From Hyphomicrobiaceae bacterium (GTDB taxonomy: Bacteria > Pseudomonadota > Alphaproteobacteria > Rhizobiales > Hyphomicrobiaceae): a stretch of DNA of 7,786 nucleotides. This document shows, one piece after another, positions 1-5,799 of this stretch. Under the pieces are notes generated by a model, which saw only the letters and a list, made by a program, of their open reading frames with translations, was not told where the DNA came from and did no database searches. The position numbers and the translations under genes were made by a program. Where the stretch lies: assembly GCA_017353825.1 (NCBI GenBank), contig JAFMSC010000186.1, forward strand, positions 1 to 7,786. The letters run 5' to 3'. How positions within the stretch are numbered: position 1 is the first letter of the stretch; every line of letters begins with the position of its first letter.

Positions 1-5
1 GGATC

Positions 6-1094
6 GTGACCGAGCCCCAGGCCGCGGCGCTGCGCGAGCTGGCGCACCGTCGCGAGCGGGAGCGCGCCGTCGCCTTGGGGCACGAGGAGCGATTCCGCTT
101 CATGCGCGGCTTCAACGACGTGTTCTTTGCCATCGGCGTGGTGTTGTTCGTTGCTGGGTTCCTCTACTTCACGCCGCGTGCGGCCACCGGCTTCGTCATG
201 ACGGCGGCGGTGGTGTGGGGATTGGCGGAGGTGCTCGTAGCGCGCTTGCGCCTGGTGCTGCCTGGCATCCTGCTCGCCAGCGCCTTCGTCGTGTTGGTGT
301 TTCTCGCCGCGGTTCGGGTGCCGGTCGAGTCCGCCCTCGCTTCCGAGATGTGGCTGCGGCCCATGTTGCCGCCGTCCAGCATGCTGGACGCACTCCACTT
401 CTATCCAGGGGGGCCGCTCGCCTTCGCTGCGCGGGCCCTGATCGCAACCGCGGCGGCTGCGGCGTTCTACTGGCGGTTCAAGCTGCCGTTCGCCCTGCTT
501 CCGCTCGCCGCAAGTCTCGTCGTGGCTGCGGTGGGTGTGGCGAGCTTCGTGATCCCGCAATCCCTTTCGCTCTCGGACTCTGTCGTGCTTCTTGTTTGCG
601 GCCTCGGCGTGTTTGCCGCCGCCATGAGCTTCGACGCCTCGGACCGGGAACGGCTCACCCGGCGCGCCGACTGTGCGTTCTGGCTGCATCTGTTGGCAGC
701 GCCGCTGATCGTCCACTCGCTCATCCGTCTGGTGACGCCCGGCCTGGTGGGCTCCTCCCGCTACTTCGGCCTCCGCTTTTCGCCAGCCATGACCAACGAG
801 TTGGCCCTGGCCATCGTCCTGATCGTCGCACTGCTCGCGATCGTGGCCGTTCTCATCGACAGACGGGCGCTACTCGTGTCCGGCCTGGCCTACCTTGGCG
901 CGGCTGTCGGCTATGCCCTGACCGGGGCGGCCATCGACAGCGGCCCGGGCTTTACGGTGGCCGCCACCCTCGTCATCCTAGGCGCGCTTGTGCTAACGCT
1001 CGGGGCTGGCTGGGTGCCGCTGCGCCGGCGCCTCCTGGCTTTCGTGTCTCCGACGATCTCCAACCGCCTCCCACCCGTGCCCGCGCAGCCCTGA
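6..1094 (+). CDS. Polytopic membrane protein of unknown function, possibly 5'-incomplete
   Basis: I do not recognise a named family with certainty. The 362-residue product opens with a charged, Arg/Glu-rich cytoplasmic-looking segment (about residues 1-35). About nine or ten hydrophobic helices follow, beginning near residues 39-58, 60-80 and 84-103, and the protein ends in a short basic, proline-containing tail after a Gly-Trp-Val-Pro-Leu-Arg-Arg-Arg stretch near residue 340. That pattern resembles uncharacterised multi-pass proteins of the DUF2157/DUF4401 type, but this is an impression and not an assignment. The start used is GTG at position 6. Only five bases precede it, with no in-frame stop, so the real start could lie outside the window; the bases GGA at 1-3 could be the end of a ribosome binding site. 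Its TGA lies 7 nt before hslU, so the two are probably co-transcribed. The coding frame is supported by strongly hydrophobic periodicity and high third-position GC. Overlapping frames give only Arg/Ala-rich products. Confidence 0.8.
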   Translation: MTEPQAAALRELAHRRERERAVALGHEERFRFMRGFNDVFFAIGVVLFVAGFLYFTPRAATGFVMTAAVVWGLAEVLVARLRLVLPGILLASAFVVLVFLAAVRVPVESALASEMWLRPMLPPSSMLDALHFYPGGPLAFAARALIATAAAAAFYWRFKLPFALLPLAASLVVAAVGVASFVIPQSLSLSDSVVLLVCGLGVFAAAMSFDASDRERLTRRADCAFWLHLLAAPLIVHSLIRLVTPGLVGSSRYFGLRFSPAMTNELALAIVLIVALLAIVAVLIDRRALLVSGLAYLGAAVGYALTGAAIDSGPGFTVAATLVILGALVLTLGAGWVPLRRRLLAFVSPTISNRLPPVPAQP

Positions 1095-1101
1095 CCAGAC
1101 C

Positions 1102-2406
1102 ATGACCAGCTTCTCCCCCCGCGAAATCGTCTCCGAGCTCGATCGCTTCATCGTCGGTCAGAAGGACGCCAAGCGCGCCGTCGCAATCGCGCTCAGGAAC
1201 CGGTGGCGGCGCCAGCAGCTGCCCGAGGGACTGAAGGAAGAGGTGCTGCCCAAGAACATCCTGATGATCGGGCCTACCGGTTGCGGCAAGACGGAGATCT
1301 CGCGTCGCCTGGCCAAGCTCGCCGGCGCGCCCTTTCTCAAGGTTGAGGCCACCAAGTTCACCGAGGTGGGCTACGTCGGCCGCGACGTTGATTCCATCGT
1401 GCGCGACCTGATCGAGGTTGGCATCGCCCTGGTGCGTGAGACCAAGCGCCGCGAGGTGCGGGCGCAGGCCGAGAAGAACGCCGAGGAGCGCGTGCTCGAT
1501 GCCCTCGTCGGTGCCGAGGCGCGAGCGGCGACGCGAGAAGATTTCCGCCGGCGGCTCAGGGCCAACGAGCTCAATGAACGGGAGATCGAGATCCAGGTGG
1601 CCGAGAGCGGCGTGCAGCTCCCCACCTTCGACATTCCCGGCGGCCAAGTGGGCATGATTAACCTGAACGAGATGCTGGGCAAGGCCTTCGGCCAGCGCAC
1701 CAAGCCGCGCCGCATGACGGTGGGAGCCGCGTACGAGGTGCTGCTGGCCCAGGAGAGCGACAAGCTGCTCGACCAGGACCAGATCGTCCAGGAGGCCATC
1801 CGCAGCGTCGAGAACGACGGCATCGTGTTTCTCGACGAGATCGACAAGATCTGCTCTCGCTCCGAGGGAGGCCGCATCGGCGCCGAGGTCTCGCGCGAGG
1901 GCGTGCAGCGCGACCTGCTGCCCCTGCTGGAAGGCACCACCGTGTCCACCAAACACGGACCGGTGAAGACCGACCATGTTCTGTTCATCGCCTCGGGCGC
2001 GTTCCACATGGCCAAGCCATCGGACCTGCTGCCGGAGCTGCAAGGCCGACTGCCGATCCGCGTGGAGCTGAGGCCGCTCACGAAGGAGGACTTCCGCCGC
2101 ATCTTGGTGGAGCCTGAGGCGAGCCTGATCAAGCAGTACGTGGCGCTGATGGCGACGGAGGGCGTCGACCTCAGGTTCACCGACAATGCCATCGACGCGC
2201 TCGCCGCCCTGGCCGCTCAGGTCAACGAGACGGTAGAGAATATCGGGGCGCGCCGTCTGCAGACCGTGATAGAGAGGGTGCTCGACGAGATCTCGTTCGA
2301 CGCCACCGACAAAGGCGGCGAGGTCATCTCGATCGACGCCGCCTACGTCCAGGCGCGCATCGGCGACCTCGTCAAGAACGCCGACCTGAGCAAGTTCATC
2401 CTTTAA
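1102..2406 (+). CDS. hslU: HslU (ClpY), ATPase subunit of the HslUV protease
   Basis: AAA+ unfoldase that forms a hexamer, docks on the HslV peptidase in the cytoplasm, and unfolds and threads substrates using ATP. At 434 residues it matches the alphaproteobacterial form and is slightly shorter than the E. coli protein (443). Visible landmarks: an N-terminal IVGQ box (17-20), Walker A GPTGCGKT (57-64), the GYVG substrate-gripping pore loop (90-93), the inserted I-domain (about 105-230, Glu/Arg-rich helices), Walker B IVFLDE (241-246), a sensor-1 region SGAF (298-301), arginine-finger candidates in ELQGRLPIR (312-320), and the sensor-2 motif GARR (382-385). The C-terminus DLSKFIL is the conserved tail that inserts into HslV to activate it, so the protein looks intact and HslV-competent. 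The ATG at 1102 is chosen because the IVGQ region then falls at the family's usual position. No clear Shine-Dalgarno is visible just upstream (CCAGACC), so translation may be coupled to the preceding gene. hslV is not in the window. Confidence 0.98.
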   Translation: MTSFSPREIVSELDRFIVGQKDAKRAVAIALRNRWRRQQLPEGLKEEVLPKNILMIGPTGCGKTEISRRLAKLAGAPFLKVEATKFTEVGYVGRDVDSIVRDLIEVGIALVRETKRREVRAQAEKNAEERVLDALVGAEARAATREDFRRRLRANELNEREIEIQVAESGVQLPTFDIPGGQVGMINLNEMLGKAFGQRTKPRRMTVGAAYEVLLAQESDKLLDQDQIVQEAIRSVENDGIVFLDEIDKICSRSEGGRIGAEVSREGVQRDLLPLLEGTTVSTKHGPVKTDHVLFIASGAFHMAKPSDLLPELQGRLPIRVELRPLTKEDFRRILVEPEASLIKQYVALMATEGVDLRFTDNAIDALAALAAQVNETVENIGARRLQTVIERVLDEISFDATDKGGEVISIDAAYVQARIGDLVKNADLSKFIL

Positions 2407-2529
2407 CCCCAGGGGATGCCGCGGCAGCTGGCGCGGCTGCAGAGGCGGGATCTCCCTCTCGCCGCCTTCGGCCATGCGCGGGGAACCGCCCGCCACAAGC
2501 GCCGGATGGCGAGCGGAGAGTGCTTGCAC
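2407..2529. other. Convergent intergenic gap with GC-rich stem-loop candidates
   Basis: This 123-nt gap separates hslU (rightward) from the small membrane-protein gene (leftward), so both transcripts should end here. It holds short GC-rich inverted repeats. GCCGCG (2418-2423) pairs with CGCGGC (2432-2437) around an 8-nt loop, and AGAGG (2441-2445) pairs with CCTCT (2455-2459) around a 9-nt loop. Neither is followed by a T-run on either strand, so a classical intrinsic terminator is not evident. In sequence this GC-rich such repeats arise often by chance. Confidence 0.4.
2418..2437 (+). terminator. Possible stem-loop just downstream of hslU
   Basis: A perfect 6-bp inverted repeat (GCCGCG and CGCGGC) with an 8-nt loop starts 11 nt after the hslU stop codon. 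It could stabilise or end the hslU mRNA. No poly-T tract follows, so it is at best an imperfect terminator. Confidence 0.25.
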
Positions 2530-2994
2530 CTACGCCGCGAGCGGTTGCGGGTCTGCGGGCTTGTTGGGCTCGCCGGGCGGCATCTCGGGGCTGCTGACGA
2601 CCTGGTCCGGCGGCTCGGCGGCTGCTGGCGCAGGCGGGGGAAGTCTCAAGAACCGGCCGCAGTCGGCCCTCAGGCGGTTGTAGGCGTGCTCGGCCGAAGC
2701 GATCTTCAGCGCCGTATTCGCCTGCAGCGCCGCCAGGTCGGCGCCGCGCGACAGGCCCTCGCTGGCGTGGTGCATCACCACGTCCCATTCGCGTTGCCGG
2801 TCGAGCGTCGGCTCAAGGCCCGGCGCTTCCAAAATCGTGGCATCCGAAATCGTGGCATCGGTGCGCTGCGCCTTGGGCCGCTTGAGGTCGATCCGCACAA
2901 GGAGACCCGCAACTACCGATACCCCCGCGAGTATGGCTGCCCACGCAACAATCTCTCCCCACAGGCCGCTTAGGTGCTGCATGATGGTGAACAC
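2530..2994 (-). CDS. Small single-pass membrane protein of unknown function
   Basis: The 154-residue product is not recognised. It has one hydrophobic helix at about residues 11-33 followed at once by a basic stretch (RIDLKRPKAQR). By the positive-inside rule this puts the remaining ~115 residues in the cytoplasm with a short N-terminus outside. The middle part (about 60-130) is mixed-charge, probably helical, and includes a Trp-containing segment and a single Cys. The last ~25 residues are Pro/Ala/Glu-rich and likely disordered. A 15-bp tandem duplication in the DNA gives the repeated peptide DATIS-DATIL near residues 46-55. The start is uncertain: GTG at 2994 gives 154 residues, while ATG at 2982 gives 150, and neither has a clear Shine-Dalgarno. 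The leftward frame is preferred because it contains a coherent membrane helix and acidic residues, whereas the opposite-strand frame is Arg-rich and looks like a shadow. It converges with hslU. Confidence 0.65.
   Translation of the reverse strand: MFTIMQHLSGLWGEIVAWAAILAGVSVVAGLLVRIDLKRPKAQRTDATISDATILEAPGLEPTLDRQREWDVVMHHASEGLSRGADLAALQANTALKIASAEHAYNRLRADCGRFLRLPPPAPAAAEPPDQVVSSPEMPPGEPNKPADPQPLAA
2832..2861. repeat. Two-copy 15-bp in-frame tandem repeat
   Basis: The 13-mer AAATCGTGGCATC occurs at 2832-2844 and again at 2847-2859, a period of 15 bp. It encodes a duplicated five-residue unit (DATIS/DATIL on the minus strand) between the membrane helix and the cytoplasmic part of the small membrane protein. 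The period is a multiple of three, so copy-number change would keep the reading frame. Confidence 0.85.
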
Positions 2995-3344
2995 TGGGCG
3001 ATGGTTCGTGCGTGACGGCGACGGTGCGCCGCGATCCTCCCGATCGTGTAATCGGTCGGACTTTGCGGAGGTCTTAACGGCGTTAGCGACAATGTAGCGC
3101 TCCCATAGCGTTTGAGAGGGGCCGGACCTTGCGACATCTCCCCCTCAAGGGAACCGTGAAGGGCCGCAACTTCCAGACATGCGATGCCAACCTTCGAAGA
3201 TTCGCACACAAGGCATTGAGCTCGCCATGGTCTGCCGCTGGTAGCCGCGCTTTGGCTAGGCGGCAGCGTTTCCGTCAACAGGGCGCAACCCGCCGACGGC
3301 GGTGGAGCCAAAGCCCGGCCCACGCCCGCCGGCCCGATCGACCA
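2995..3344. other. 350-nt intergenic region between gluQRS and the small membrane-protein gene
   Basis: I see no convincing gene here. A leftward open frame spans 2970-3323 (117 codons from a GTG), but its composition (Ser/Pro/Arg/Cys-rich, no recognisable motif) and its overlap with the start of the downstream gene argue against it. Contents I can point to: small hairpin candidates just after the gluQRS stop (CCGCC at 3290-3294 with GGCGG at 3298-3302; TAGCC at 3242-3246 with GGCTA at 3254-3258), a CCGAT/ATCGG inverted repeat (3040-3044 and 3051-3055), and three TAGCG motifs spaced 11 bp apart (3084-3110). No strong -35/-10 pair was found on either strand. The region is less GC-biased than the genes around it. 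Confidence 0.5.
3084..3110. repeat. Three TAGCG motifs at exact 11-bp spacing
   Basis: TAGCG occurs at 3084-3088, 3095-3099 and 3106-3110, a constant period of 11 bp, about one helical turn. The array lies 90-116 bp upstream of the small membrane-protein start. Phased short motifs can be sites for a regulator binding one face of the DNA, but the motif is only 5 bp and chance is possible. Confidence 0.35.
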
Positions 3345-4214
3345 TCAGCCAACCCCGAGGCGGCGGCGGACCTCGTCGGCCCCCACGCCAGCTTTGCGGA
3401 GCGATCTCAGGCTCGTGTCGTGCGCGCTCTTGGAGAGCTTGCGGCCGTCGCTGTCTACGATCAGCCGATGGTGTTGGTAAACGGGCTCCGGCAGGTCGAA
3501 CAGCACCTGCAGCAGCCGGTGCAGGTCGGTCGCGGCATAAAGATCGCGCCCGCGGGTGACGTGGGTGACGCCCTGCCAGGCATCGTCCACGACCACAGAC
3601 AGGTGGTAGCTGGTGGCCACGTCCTTGCGCACGATGACAGCGTCCCCCCAGCGCTCCGGGCGGGCCTCGACAATCTGCGGCACTCCGCCGGCATCGAGCT
3701 CCACGAATGTGAGAGGGCGCATGCGTAGAATGACCGCGGCCGTGCGCAGTGCGGCGGCCATATCGATGCGCCAGGCACAGGGACGGCCGGCAGCCAGCGC
3801 ATCGTCGATGTGGCGCTGCGGGCGCCCCTTCCACAGCCCCGGATAGAGCGGCGCGCCGTCGGGGTCGCGGTCCCCCGCGCACGCAGCGGCTTCGATCTCC
3901 GAGCGCGTGGCGAAGCACGGGTAGAGGAGCCCCATGGTCTCAAGCTGTCGGGCGGCTGCCCGGTAGGCGGGCATGCGGGTGGACTGGAACAGCACTGGCT
4001 CCTCCCAATCCAGCCCGAGCCAGCGCAAATCCTCCAAGATGCCCGCCACGAACTCGGGGCGGGTGCGGGCGGCGTCGATGTCCTCCAAGCGCAGCAGGAA
4101 GCGCCCGCCGGCCGCGCGCGCCTGCTGGTAGCCGATGAGGGCGGAAAGGGCATGACCTATGTGCAGCTCGCCGTTGGGGCTCGGAGCAAAGCGGAATACG
4201 GGGCGGTCGGGCAT
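3345..4214 (-). CDS. gluQ: Glutamyl-Q tRNA(Asp) synthetase (GluQRS)
   Basis: A truncated paralogue of glutamyl-tRNA synthetase that lacks the anticodon-binding domain. Family members activate glutamate without tRNA and attach it to the queuosine at the wobble position of tRNA(Asp) in the cytoplasm. At 289 residues it fits the family (about 290-310). Visible motifs: the class I signature FAPSPNGELHIGHA at about 8-22 (HIGH at 18-21), the RLEDID segment (42-47), the HVTRGRDL segment near 218-225, and KLSKS (259-263) as the KMSKS loop. The protein ends shortly after the catalytic core, which separates it from true GltX (about 470 residues). The zinc-binding region looks altered: E. coli GluQRS uses Cys-x-Cys and Tyr-x3-Cys, whereas here I read Cys100, Ala102, Tyr124 and Trp128. 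ATG 4214 places the FAPSPNG motif at the usual distance from the N-terminus. No good Shine-Dalgarno is visible. It stands alone between two sizeable spacers, so it may have its own promoter. The gene is also called yadB or gluQRS. Confidence 0.95.
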   Translation of the reverse strand: MPDRPVFRFAPSPNGELHIGHALSALIGYQQARAAGGRFLLRLEDIDAARTRPEFVAGILEDLRWLGLDWEEPVLFQSTRMPAYRAAARQLETMGLLYPCFATRSEIEAAACAGDRDPDGAPLYPGLWKGRPQRHIDDALAAGRPCAWRIDMAAALRTAAVILRMRPLTFVELDAGGVPQIVEARPERWGDAVIVRKDVATSYHLSVVVDDAWQGVTHVTRGRDLYAATDLHRLLQVLFDLPEPVYQHHRLIVDSDGRKLSKSAHDTSLRSLRKAGVGADEVRRRLGVG

Positions 4215-4285
4215 CGCCGAAGCTGAGCGTGGCGGGTGGTGAGATGCTGAGTCCGTCTCGCGTTTGCGACCTGCGCTCTTTTCCG

Positions 4286-4297
4286 TTCCCCGGGGAA
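4286..4297. promoter_or_regulatory. Perfect 12-bp palindrome upstream of gluQRS, possible operator
   Basis: TTCCCCGGGGAA is a perfect dyad centred about 77 bp upstream of the gluQRS start codon. A weaker dyad, TCCC-N4-GGGA (4318-4329), shares the TCCCC/GGGGA character and is centred 32 bp away, close to three helical turns. Position and spacing are compatible with a regulator binding site, but no regulator gene is nearby and the function is inferred. Confidence 0.35.
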
Positions 4298-4413
4298 TTC
4301 GCCTGAACCGGGTGTCATCCCGTCGGGGAAAGTCAATGCGGCATCCAGCGTGCCGGCCGTTTGCGACCGTCGAAGCCTAATGCCCAACCCGGAGTGCCGA
4401 CACCAGCACCGAC

Positions 4414-4430
4414 GAACCTCGACGAGGTCC
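4414..4430 (-). terminator. Possible hairpin at the 3' end of the liv operon transcript
   Basis: Read on the minus strand, GGACCTC (4430-4424) and GAGGTTC (4420-4414) form a 7-bp stem around GTC, including one G-U wobble that is only possible in the leftward transcript. It begins 60 nt after the binding-protein stop codon. No U-tract follows, so it may be a 3' stabilising hairpin and not a classical terminator. Confidence 0.3.
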
Positions 4431-4490
4431 CGGATCGGAGGGCGGCTCGCGGCGCTCGCATTTCTCCGTCCGGAACGACAGGTGCTCCAA

Positions 4491-5726
4491 CTACTTCTTC
4501 GACCAGATGGCCTGGGCCATGGCGAGGTCCGGCGGGAACACGGTGACCGGGACGCCCGACTGCCACTGGATGATGGTGAGCCCGGCATCCACGCGGCGGC
4601 CCTTGTCGTCGAACTTGATGCGACCACCAGGGTAGAACTTGGACGGGCCGCCGTCCATTGTGCGCAGGGCCTGCGCCACGGCCTCGCGGTCGGCCTTGCC
4701 GGCGATCTCCAGCGCGTCCTTGATCACCCACATGTCGGCGTAGGTGGAGATGGCGTTCTGCGTCATCCACGGCTCGTTATATCTCTTCTTGAGCTCGGCC
4801 ATCAGGTCCTCGTGACCCTTGGAGCCCCAGCTGCCCACCGCGCTCATCACGCCCTGCAGCAGCTCAGGAGCCATGGTGCGCAGCATGTCGGGCTCGGCGA
4901 TGGCGATGCCGAACGAGATCACCGGCACGCGGCCCTGTCCCATGCCGAACTCGTTCATCTTCTCCAGCACCAGCTTAGCGTCGGAGATGACGGTGGGCAG
5001 GAAGAACAGCATGTCGGGCCGGGCCGCGCGCACCTTCTGCACCAGCGGTGTTGCGTCGGCCAGCGGCGGCGTGAAGGTCTCGTCCAGCACCAGCTCGATG
5101 CCCAGCTCCTTCAGCAGGTGCTCCTTCATGGGCTTGACGGACGAGATGGATGCGGCGGTGTTGTCGGTGATGATGGCCACCTTCTTCGGGCTGAAGGCGG
5201 CCGCGTTTGCAATCTTGACGATCACAGGCAGGGCCTGCTCGGCCTGCGAGCCCGAGGTGGCCGAGGTCTGGAAGATGTACTTGAAGCCGCGCGACGTGAT
5301 CAGGTCGGAATAGGACAGGGTCAGCATTGGCAGGCCGGCCCGCTCCGTCACCTCCGTTGCGGCGAGCGTGAACGAGCTTAGGTACGATCCTGACGCGGCA
5401 ACAAGGTCGGGCTCCTGCGCCACCATGCGCTCGGCGGCGTTCTTGGCCTTCTCGGTGGTGTCGCCAGAGTCGAGCAGCACGAGCTTGAGCTTCGCGCCGC
5501 CCAGCTTCTTCACACCGCCTTGCGCATTGATGCGGTCGATGGCCATCTCGGCACCCATGCGCATGACTGCGCCCGGCCGGGCGTACAGCCCCGACAGCGG
5601 CACGAGCAGGCCGACCTTCACCTCGCTGGGGTTCTGAGCCCGCGCTGGCGGACACACGAGCCCGAGCCCAGCTGTTGCCAACAACGCCACCGCGCCCAGC
5701 AGCCTAACCAACGATCGCTTGGACAT
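4491..5726 (-). CDS. ABC transporter substrate-binding protein, Leu/Ile/Val-binding family
   Basis: Periplasmic receptor that captures a ligand (branched-chain amino acid, amide or related compound) and delivers it to the LivH/LivM permease. ATG 5726 gives 411 residues. It is preferred over the longer frame from 5813 because AGGAGG (5738-5733) sits 6 nt upstream and a classic signal peptide follows directly (basic MSKRSLVR, a hydrophobic core at about 8-24, and a likely cleavage ARA|Q after residue 30). An adjacent ATG at 5729 is nearly equivalent. The mature part has the Peripla_BP_6 pattern: VGLLVPLSG (38-46), AEMAIDRINAQGG (59-71), a ligand-contact region GSYLSS (113-118) with the usual small and hydroxyl residues, and a C-terminal YPGGRIKFDDKGRR segment typical of the family. 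Cys25 lacks a lipobox, so it is secreted rather than a lipoprotein. It is the last gene of the operon, 73 nt after the transporter fusion. The ligand cannot be read from sequence alone. Confidence 0.93.
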   Translation of the reverse strand: MSKRSLVRLLGAVALLATAGLGLVCPPARAQNPSEVKVGLLVPLSGLYARPGAVMRMGAEMAIDRINAQGGVKKLGGAKLKLVLLDSGDTTEKAKNAAERMVAQEPDLVAASGSYLSSFTLAATEVTERAGLPMLTLSYSDLITSRGFKYIFQTSATSGSQAEQALPVIVKIANAAAFSPKKVAIITDNTAASISSVKPMKEHLLKELGIELVLDETFTPPLADATPLVQKVRAARPDMLFFLPTVISDAKLVLEKMNEFGMGQGRVPVISFGIAIAEPDMLRTMAPELLQGVMSAVGSWGSKGHEDLMAELKKRYNEPWMTQNAISTYADMWVIKDALEIAGKADREAVAQALRTMDGGPSKFYPGGRIKFDDKGRRVDAGLTIIQWQSGVPVTVFPPDLAMAQAIWSKK

Positions 5727-5741
5727 CATTTTCCTCCTCCC
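5727..5741 (-). promoter_or_regulatory. Strong ribosome binding site of the binding-protein gene
   Basis: On the minus strand GGGAGGAGGAAA precedes two adjacent ATG codons (5729-5727 and 5726-5724). AGGAGG to the second ATG leaves a 6-nt spacer, and GGGAGG to the first also leaves 6. This site decides the start: the longer frame beginning at 5813 would place the signal peptide internally. A strong site fits the usual excess of binding protein over transporter. Confidence 0.85.
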
Positions 5742-5799
5742 TACGTCCCTGACAACGGCGCCCATCACGGCCGGGTCGCCGGCGGCGGCGTTGGCAGCC

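Larger units (their letters stand above)
4215..4490. other. 276-nt spacer upstream of gluQRS and downstream of the binding-protein gene
   Basis: The spacer is non-coding on present evidence; open frames crossing it are extensions of shadows. It should contain the 3' end of the liv operon transcript and any gluQRS promoter. Visible elements are a hairpin candidate at 4414-4430, a perfect 12-bp palindrome at 4286-4297 with a weaker partner at 4318-4329, and an 11-bp direct repeat (CGTTTGCGACC at 4261-4271 and 4358-4368). I could not pick a convincing sigma-70 promoter on the minus strand. Confidence 0.5.

Noticed and set aside
215..1105. A 296-codon frame overlapping the first membrane-protein gene on the same strand
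   Set aside because: The product is Arg/Pro/Ala-rich without hydrophobic periodicity, a typical +2 shadow; the alternative frame gives coherent membrane helices.
973..2529. A 518-codon open frame antisense to hslU
   Set aside because: It mirrors the hslU coding sequence in GC-rich DNA and gives a Leu/Ala/Arg/His-rich product with no motif. hslU itself is unmistakable on the other strand.
2416..2973. A 185-codon rightward frame opposite the small membrane protein
   Set aside because: It is very rich in Arg and Gly, with no domain. The leftward frame has a proper membrane helix followed by positive charges.
3040..3055. CCGAT/ATCGG inverted repeat as a terminator or operator
   Set aside because: It is only a 5-bp stem with a 6-nt loop and no T-run; such repeats are expected by chance.
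2970..3323. A 117-codon leftward frame filling the spacer after gluQRS
   Set aside because: It has a GTG start with no ribosome binding site, a Ser/Pro/Arg/Cys-rich composition, and runs into the start of the next gene. I treat the region as intergenic.
4261..4368. 11-bp direct repeat CGTTTGCGACC (4261-4271 and 4358-4368) as ends of a small mobile element
   Set aside because: The repeats are short and 97 bp apart, with no terminal inverted repeats or transposase, so a chance match is more likely.
4350..5381. A 343-codon rightward frame antisense to the binding-protein gene
   Set aside because: It is a His/Arg/Leu-rich shadow of a well-supported gene on the minus strand.
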